From: Ruminococcus sp.
GTDB lineage: Bacteria; Bacillota; Clostridia; Oscillospirales; Ruminococcaceae
Reading direction: 5' to 3'
Length of the DNA: 64,000 bases
Assembly (NCBI GenBank): GCA_017542475.1
Contig: JAFXXD010000055.1
Span: 1-64,000 of the forward strand
Made by a program: the position numbers and the translations under genes. The stretch's first letter is position 1. Each line of letters starts with the position of its first letter. The notes beneath the pieces were generated by a model that did not search any database, was not told the DNA's origin, and was given only the letters and a program-made list of their open reading frames with translations. This document shows positions 59,334-64,000 of this stretch, in pieces.

Positions 59334-59813
59334 ATGGCAAAGGTAATAATGCTCTGCGGCAGGCTTTGCAGCGGCAAGACCACATACGCGGCGCGGCTGA
59401 GCAGCGAGCTCGGCGCGGTGATACTCTCCGTGGACGAGCTGATGATAGCCCTCCTCGGCAGGGAGACAGGCTCTATGCACGATGAATACGTCCGCCGCGC
59501 GAAGGGCTACCTCCACGCGAAGGCGGCTGATATCGCCCGCGCGGGGACGGATGTAGTGCTTGACGAGGGCTTCTGGCGGCGCTCCGAGCGCGGTGAGGTG
59601 AGGGCGTATTTCGCGGCGCACGGTGTGGACTGCGAGCTCCGCTACCTCCGCATCTCCGAGGAGGAGTGGTCGCGGCGCATTGACAGGCGCAACGCCGAGG
59701 TCGCGGCAGGACGCTCCGACGCCTACCTCGTGGACGACGGGCTGAGGGCGAAGTTCGTCTCGCTGTTCGAGGAACCCGCAGCTGACGAAGCCGATGCTGT
59801 CATAGAGGTGTGA
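59334..59813 (+). CDS. Small P-loop kinase (AAA_33/zeta-toxin-like)
   Basis: 159 aa, with AAGGAG before ATG 59334. Walker A GRLCSGKTT (about 9-17), a Walker-B-like DVVLDEGFW, and lid Arg residues (SRRIDRRNAE). This fits small nucleoside/aminoglycoside-like kinases annotated ATP-binding protein. The substrate is unknown; lack of an antitoxin nearby argues against a toxin role. Its stop is one base before the TrmH start. Confidence 0.8.
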   Translation: MAKVIMLCGRLCSGKTTYAARLSSELGAVILSVDELMIALLGRETGSMHDEYVRRAKGYLHAKAADIARAGTDVVLDEGFWRRSERGEVRAYFAAHGVDCELRYLRISEEEWSRRIDRRNAEVAAGRSDAYLVDDGLRAKFVSLFEEPAADEADAVIEV

Positions 59814-59814
59814 A

Positions 59815-60615
59815 ATGGCTGTATTGAAGGAAATAACCGACCTCCGTGCTCCCGAGCTCGCGCCGTATACCGACACCTCGGAGCTGGAGCTGCTCCGTGA
59901 GGGGATATTCGCCGCGGAGAGCCCGAAGGTCATACGGACGGCGCTCGACAGCGGATACGAGCCCGTATCCCTGCTCGTCGAGGATAAATACGTCTCGGGA
60001 CAGGCTGCGGACATTATCGACCGTGTCGGCGATATCCCCGTATTCCACGGGAGCTCCGCCGCGCTCTCCGAGCTGACTGGCTACAAGTTGACACAGGGCG
60101 TGCTGGCGGCGATGAAGCGGCGTGCTCTGCCGGATATAGGCGGTATTTTGCGGGATTCCCGCCGTATTGCTCTGCTTGATAGCATAATGAACCAGACCAA
60201 CACGGGCGCGATATTCCGCTCGGCGGCGGCTCTCGGCTTCGACGCGGTGCTGCTCACGGACGGGTGCAGCGACCCGCTTTTCCGCCGCTCCGTGCGCGTG
60301 AGTATGGGCACTGTCTTTCAGATACCGTGGGCGTACATCGGCGGGAGCTCGCCCGAATACATACGCACTCTGCGCGAAAGCGGCTTCATCACGGCGGCAA
60401 TGGCTCTGCGGAGCGACACCGTCACCATCGACGACCCGCGAGTTACGGGCGCGGAACGGCTCGCTGTCGTGCTCGGCACCGAGGGCGACGGACTGCTTGC
60501 CTCCACGATAGGCGAGTGCGACTACACGATAAAAATACCGATGTCTCACGGCGTTGATTCGCTCAACGTCGCAGCCGCGAGCGCTGTTGCGTTCTGGCAG
60601 CTCGGCAGACACTGA
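59815..60615 (+). CDS. TrmH/SpoU-family RNA 2'-O-methyltransferase
   Basis: 266 aa. An N-terminal substrate-binding region (about 1-105) is followed by the SPOUT knot fold: NQTNTGAIFRSAAALGFDA (motif 1), LGTEGDGLLAS (motif 2) and IPMSHGVDSLNVAAASAVA (motif 3), with the Arg and Asn of the site present. It methylates a ribose in rRNA or tRNA using SAM, so producing SAH, which the MtnN two genes downstream can degrade. Starts one base after the kinase stop. Confidence 0.9.
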   Translation: MAVLKEITDLRAPELAPYTDTSELELLREGIFAAESPKVIRTALDSGYEPVSLLVEDKYVSGQAADIIDRVGDIPVFHGSSAALSELTGYKLTQGVLAAMKRRALPDIGGILRDSRRIALLDSIMNQTNTGAIFRSAAALGFDAVLLTDGCSDPLFRRSVRVSMGTVFQIPWAYIGGSSPEYIRTLRESGFITAAMALRSDTVTIDDPRVTGAERLAVVLGTEGDGLLASTIGECDYTIKIPMSHGVDSLNVAAASAVAFWQLGRH

Positions 60616-60627
60616 AAGGACAAAGCT

Positions 60628-61344
60628 ATGCGTTCTATACTCATCGTCAACGACGACGGCATAAATGCGGAGGGGCTGATACGCCTTGCTGTGCTCGCAA
60701 AGGAGCTCGGCGAGGTGTGGGTGGTCGCTCCCGACGACCAGCGGAGCGCCGCCTCACACGCGATATCGCTCCACAACAGCGTGGACATCTACCCGCACGG
60801 ATTCCCTGTCGAGGGTGTGCACGCGTACACGTGCAGCGGTACTCCCGCAGACTGCGTCCGTGTGGGAGCTCTCAGCATAATGCCGCACAAGCCCGACGTT
60901 GTGCTGTCGGGTATAAATGCGGGACTGAACGTCGCCACGGACATACAGTATTCGGGCACTGCGGGCGCAGCCTTCGAGGGAGCCTTTCAGGGCTGCCTCT
61001 CCATTGCCATATCCGAGGGAGTAAAGAGCAGCGGCGAGGTCGCGGACAGGTACCTTCCCGAAATACTCGCGGAGCTGATGGAGCAGGAGCTCGGCTACGG
61101 ACAGATATTCAACGTCAATATCCCCGCGTGTCCGCTCTCGGAGCTCCGCGGGATACTGCGGAACAGACCCGTTTCGCACGGTATGTTCTACCGCGACAGG
61201 TACAAGAAGACAGCCGACCTGCCGAACGGCGGCGTCCGTCTCGAGGTGGACGGGCAGTACAACGAGGACTGCGAGCCCGATACGGATTTCCGTGCGGTGG
61301 TCGAGAATTACATATCGATAGGCATTGTCAACAACATAAGCTGA
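60628..61344 (+). CDS. surE: 5'/3'-nucleotidase SurE
   Basis: 238 aa. The metal site is ILIVNDDGINAEGL (Asp8, Asp9) with Ser and Asn in VAPDDQRSAASHAI and SGINAGLNVATD, and YSGTAGAAFEG is conserved. It dephosphorylates nucleoside monophosphates. Placed 12 bp after the TrmH-family gene. Confidence 0.94.
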   Translation: MRSILIVNDDGINAEGLIRLAVLAKELGEVWVVAPDDQRSAASHAISLHNSVDIYPHGFPVEGVHAYTCSGTPADCVRVGALSIMPHKPDVVLSGINAGLNVATDIQYSGTAGAAFEGAFQGCLSIAISEGVKSSGEVADRYLPEILAELMEQELGYGQIFNVNIPACPLSELRGILRNRPVSHGMFYRDRYKKTADLPNGGVRLEVDGQYNEDCEPDTDFRAVVENYISIGIVNNIS

Positions 61345-61356
61345 AGGAGGAAAACT

Positions 61357-62064
61357 ATGAAGAAAATAGGCATTATCGGAGCTATGGACGAGGAAGTTGA
61401 AAAGCTCATAGAGCAGGCAGAGATCACCGCCGAGGAGACAGTCGCGGGTATGCGCTTCCGCTCGGGAAGGCTCGCAGGCACGGACATCGTCATTGCAAGG
61501 TGCGGTATGGGCAAGGTCAACGCGGGCATCTGCGCGCAGCTGCTCATCAGCCTCTTCGGCGCGACGCACATCATCAATACGGGCTTCGCGGGAGCTCTCT
61601 CTCCCGAGGTCGCTCTCGGAAATATAGTTGTCTCGACTGAGGCTGTCCAGCACGACTTCGACGTCTCGCCGCTCGGCTTCAGAAAGGGCGAGATAATCAG
61701 CGGTATGGTCGCTTTCCCCGCGGATAAGGAGCTCGTGAGCTCCGCGTGCAGGGTCATCGCGGAGGCGCTCCCCGAGGTCAGCGTACACTCGGGACGTATT
61801 TGCAGCGGCGACCGGTTCATTTCGGAAAAAGCCGCCAAGGAGCGCATAATCTCCGAGTTCGGCGGGCTGTGCTGCGAAATGGAGGGAGCGGCAGTAGCGC
61901 AGGTATGCACGCTCAATGATGTGCCGTTCCTGATACTGCGTGCGATCTCCGACTCCGCTGACGAGAGCGCGGGCGAGGACTTCAATTTCAGCGTTTTCCA
62001 GAGCACCGTAGCTGAGGAATTCGCAGCCGCGATAATCAAGCTCGTTGCCGAAGTCGCAGAATAA
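61357..62064 (+). CDS. mtnN: 5'-methylthioadenosine/S-adenosylhomocysteine nucleosidase
   Basis: 235 aa. KIGIIGAMDEEVE start, GMGKVNAG, NTGFAGALSPEVALG, SGDRFI, CEMEGAAVAQV, and RAISDSADESAGEDFNFS with catalytic Asp are all typical. It splits adenine from MTA and SAH. AAGGAGG stands before the start. Convergent with an adenosylhomocysteinase gene, so two SAH-clearing enzymes meet here. Confidence 0.95.
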   Translation: MKKIGIIGAMDEEVEKLIEQAEITAEETVAGMRFRSGRLAGTDIVIARCGMGKVNAGICAQLLISLFGATHIINTGFAGALSPEVALGNIVVSTEAVQHDFDVSPLGFRKGEIISGMVAFPADKELVSSACRVIAEALPEVSVHSGRICSGDRFISEKAAKERIISEFGGLCCEMEGAAVAQVCTLNDVPFLILRAISDSADESAGEDFNFSVFQSTVAEEFAAAIIKLVAEVAE

Positions 62065-62091
62065 AGCTATATAGCGGTAAATACGAAAATA

Positions 62092-62129
62092 ACGGGGACA
62101 AGCCTTTCTTAAGAAGGACTTGTCCCCGT
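62092..62129 (+). terminator. Terminator of the 58099-62064 run
   Basis: ACGGGGACAAG/CTTGTCCCCGT stem followed by TTTCTTTTT, 28 bp after mtnN. Confidence 0.85.
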
Positions 62130-62203
62130 TTCTTTTTGGTGATCGTGCACATTTTTGTGATGTCTGAATTGTGCAGCTATACAAAGTTCAGAATTATTTT
62201 TCC

Positions 62204-62242
62204 GATAATCAATGGTTTTACGTTGAAAAAAGGCTTTTTCTG
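62204..62242. repeat. Small repeat matching 33348-33388
   Basis: ATAATCAATGGTTTTACGTT then GAAAAA-AGGC-TTTTTC. See 33348-33455. The gap 62065-62316 holds only this and two terminators. Confidence 0.45.
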
Positions 62243-62274
62243 CGCTATATATGAGAGCCGTGCATAAAAGCAGG

Positions 62275-62300
62275 GAGGCACCCTCCGAAAAAGGTGCCTC
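62275..62300 (-). terminator. Terminator of adenosylhomocysteinase gene
   Basis: GAGGCACC/GGTGCCTC stem with a 10-nt loop, 17 bp beyond the stop on the minus strand. The T-run is weak. Confidence 0.6.
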
Positions 62301-62316
62301 AAAATATATATGTCTT

Positions 62317-63564
62317 TTATTCAGCCTGCCAGCTGTTGAGGTACTCCTCCTGCTCGGGAGTGAGCTTGTCTATCTCGAAGCCCCAGAAGCGCAGCTTGCG
62401 CTCGGCGACCTCGATATCCACCTCTCGCGGCACCTGTATCAGCTTATCGGTGAGCTTATCCCTGTTATTGGCGAGATAAGCCGCCGTCAGAGCCTGTATA
62501 GCGAAGGACATATCCATAATTTCAGCGGGGTGACCGTCGCCCGCAGCAAGGTTTACAAGTCTTCCCTCGCCGATAACGTAGACGCTGTTGCCGTTAGCGA
62601 GCTTGTAGCCCTGAATATTGTTGCGAGCCTCCCACTGCTCGGCGGCATTGGCTTTCAGCCACGCAACGCTGACCTCGCAGTCGAAGTGACCCGCATTGCA
62701 GAGGATAGCGCCGTCCTTCATATTGAGGAAGTACTTCTCGGTGATGACGTCCTTGCAGCCTGTAACGGTAACGAAGAAATCGCCTATCTTAGCGGCTTCC
62801 TCCATCTTCATAACGGTGAAGCCGTCCATTACAGCCTCCATAGCCTTGATGGGGTCTATCTCGGTGACGATGACCTTCGCTCCGAGCCCCTTAGCGCGCA
62901 TAGCAACGCCCTTGCCGCACCAGCCATAGCCCGCAACAACGACGTACTTGCCCGCAACGATGAGGTTAGTCGTCCTGTTTATACCGTCCCACACGGACTG
63001 TCCCGTGCCGTAGCGGTTATCGAAGAGGTGCTTGCAGTCGGCGTTGTTGACGAGAGCCATCGGGAAATTCAGCTTGCCCGCCTTGTTCATCGCGATGAGG
63101 CGGATTATACCCGTAGTAGTCTCCTCACAGCCGCCGATAACGTTGGGGATAAGCTCGGGGTACTCGGTATGTATCATATTCACGAGGTCTCCGCCGTCGT
63201 CGATGATGATGTTCGGACCGACCTTTATTACCTCGGTGAGGTGAGCATGGTACTCCTCGGGAGTAGCGCCGTGCCATGCGAAGACGTTGAGTCCGCTGTG
63301 GACAAGTCCCGCGGCAACGTCGTCCTGCGTGGAGAGGGGATTGCTGCCCGTGATGTACATCTCAGCGCCGCCTGCCGCGAGCACCTTGCAGAGGTAAGCG
63401 GTCTTGGCTTCGAGGTGAATGGAGAGGGCGACCTTCAGTCCCGCGAACGGCTTGTCGCGCTGAAAATCGGCTTCAATGCTCCTGAGGAGGGGCATATTCT
63501 GCTTTACCCACTGTATTTTTCTTTCGCCGCTCTCCCAGAGAGCGGGGTCTCTTACTATACTCAT
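62317..63564 (-). CDS. ahcY: Adenosylhomocysteinase (SAH hydrolase)
   Basis: 415 aa; start 63564 with GAAAGGAAG upstream. Catalytic positions: ALSIHLEAKTA (His), DDGGDL (Asp), CEETTTG (Glu/Thr), NADCKHLFDNRYGTGQS (Lys, Asp), GHFDCEV (His), the NAD+ loop VAGYGWCGKG, and HPAEIMDMSFA. It reversibly splits SAH (or, in some short relatives, S-inosylhomocysteine) to homocysteine. Like prokaryotic short forms it lacks the C-terminal Tyr tail of eukaryotic enzymes. Confidence 0.93.
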   Translation of the reverse strand: MSIVRDPALWESGERKIQWVKQNMPLLRSIEADFQRDKPFAGLKVALSIHLEAKTAYLCKVLAAGGAEMYITGSNPLSTQDDVAAGLVHSGLNVFAWHGATPEEYHAHLTEVIKVGPNIIIDDGGDLVNMIHTEYPELIPNVIGGCEETTTGIIRLIAMNKAGKLNFPMALVNNADCKHLFDNRYGTGQSVWDGINRTTNLIVAGKYVVVAGYGWCGKGVAMRAKGLGAKVIVTEIDPIKAMEAVMDGFTVMKMEEAAKIGDFFVTVTGCKDVITEKYFLNMKDGAILCNAGHFDCEVSVAWLKANAAEQWEARNNIQGYKLANGNSVYVIGEGRLVNLAAGDGHPAEIMDMSFAIQALTAAYLANNRDKLTDKLIQVPREVDIEVAERKLRFWGFEIDKLTPEQEEYLNSWQAE

Positions 63565-63700
63565 AGTCTTACTTCCTTTCGGGTGTGATAGGTATATTTT
63601 ATCACAAATCAGAGCCAAATGCAATAATGGGAGCGATATTTTTTGATTTGAACCGTATATAGTTTCTTTCTATATTATCCTGTCCCCTCAGTGCATTGTC

Positions 63701-63775
63701 ACCCGCCGAAAGCAGACTATGTCCTTTGAACAGAGTGGGCGAGCTTGCGAGCGGGCGGGGAGCCCCCGCGGGCGA
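63701..63775 (+). repeat. CCGAAAGCAGAC-family dispersed repeat
   Basis: ACCCGCCGAAAGCAGACTAT, GAACAGAGTG, GGCGAGCTTGCGAGCGGGC. First of two neighbouring copies. Confidence 0.85.
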
Positions 63776-63822
63776 TTCCGCGCGGGAGGATAATGTGACG
63801 TCAGTTTATTTCCGCGATTGCT

Positions 63823-63935
63823 ACCCGCCGAAAGCAGACTATGTCCTTTGAACAGAGTGAGCGAGCTTGCGAGCGGGCACGTAGTTAGGGGTTCGGGGAA
63901 CTGCGTTCCCCGACGGGGCAAGGACAGAGCTCTTG
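63823..63935 (+). repeat. CCGAAAGCAGAC-family dispersed repeat, second copy
   Basis: Nearly the same first 50 bases as 63701, then CACGTAGTTAGGGG and hairpin CGGGGAACTGCGTTCCCCG. Between the copies is a 45-bp spacer. No gene seen in 63565-64000. Confidence 0.85.
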
Positions 63936-63938
63936 GTC

Positions 63939-63967
63939 TTGCTTCTTTTGAAAAAATATGTTATAAT
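63939..63967 (+). promoter_or_regulatory. Promoter reading out of the window
   Basis: TTGCTT, 17 bp, TATAAT. The gene it would drive lies beyond position 64000. Confidence 0.65.
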
Positions 63968-64000
63968 CGAGACATACTATTGAAAACGGAGCGTGAACTA

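Noticed and set aside
1-64000. tRNA, rRNA or other structured RNA genes
   Set aside because: No cloverleaf with a GTTCGA-type T arm or rRNA sequence was found by reading. A covariance-model scan would settle small RNAs.

Overview
The window looks like chromosome from an anaerobic, plant-fibre-associated Clostridia, most like Ruminococcus (Oscillospiraceae). This is inferred from secreted leucine-rich-repeat proteins ending in dockerin-like modules, a GH130 mannoside phosphorylase and a GH43 xylosidase/arabinosidase, a rubredoxin-rubrerythrin peroxidase, Gram-positive TTGACA-17-TATAAT promoters with AGGAGG ribosome sites, and many short GC-rich hairpin repeats between genes. No rRNA, tRNA or CRISPR array was seen.

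Layout. 1-3.4 kb: a secreted LRR/BIG2/dockerin protein. 3.47-9.36 kb: a compact mobile island with imperfect 20-bp terminal inverted repeats. It carries a large serine recombinase, a TnpW-like small protein, about 1 kb of repeat-rich non-coding DNA, and an AT-rich two-gene cargo (SF2 helicase fused to HNH, plus a 171-aa partner). The island appears to sit inside a copy of a dispersed repeat whose uninterrupted copy lies at 38.3-38.65 kb. 9.6-15.0 kb: response regulator, histidine kinase and ABC transporter operon. 15.3-19.1 kb: a second, larger LRR/dockerin protein with a 42-bp tandem repeat. 19.4-21.1 kb: an XRE-type regulator broken by an amber codon. 21.4-24.8 kb: Ddl-like ligase (lacking metal ligands), YwiB-like protein and ArgS. 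25.1-31.2 kb: PucR/CdaR-type regulator, FtsE, FtsX, an M23 hydrolase with coiled coil, and an S41 protease, a cell-division and wall-remodelling cluster.

31.3-44.4 kb: phosphoglucomutase, cardiolipin synthase, galactokinase, GH130 phosphorylase, a heterodimeric ABC exporter, and a UDP-sugar pyrophosphorylase divergent from a left-handed beta-helix protein. Together these suggest uptake and activation of plant sugars and envelope precursors. 44.5-50.6 kb: VanY-type lipoprotein carboxypeptidase, GH43, rubrerythrin, NrdD-C-like miniprotein, Crp/Fnr regulator, UppP. 50.6-53.8 kb: ApbE, NusG-II, Gx-transporter, small protein and radical-SAM operon. 53.8-57.8 kb: lower glycolysis (pgk, an 80-aa membrane protein, tpiA, gpmI). 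58.1-62.1 kb: a six-gene plus-strand run ending in SurE and MtnN, convergent with adenosylhomocysteinase. The window ends in repeats and a promoter reading out of it.

The best candidate for something undescribed is the 3475-9360 element with its helicase-HNH cargo. Second is the dispersed palindrome with matching arm changes and an inverted loop.
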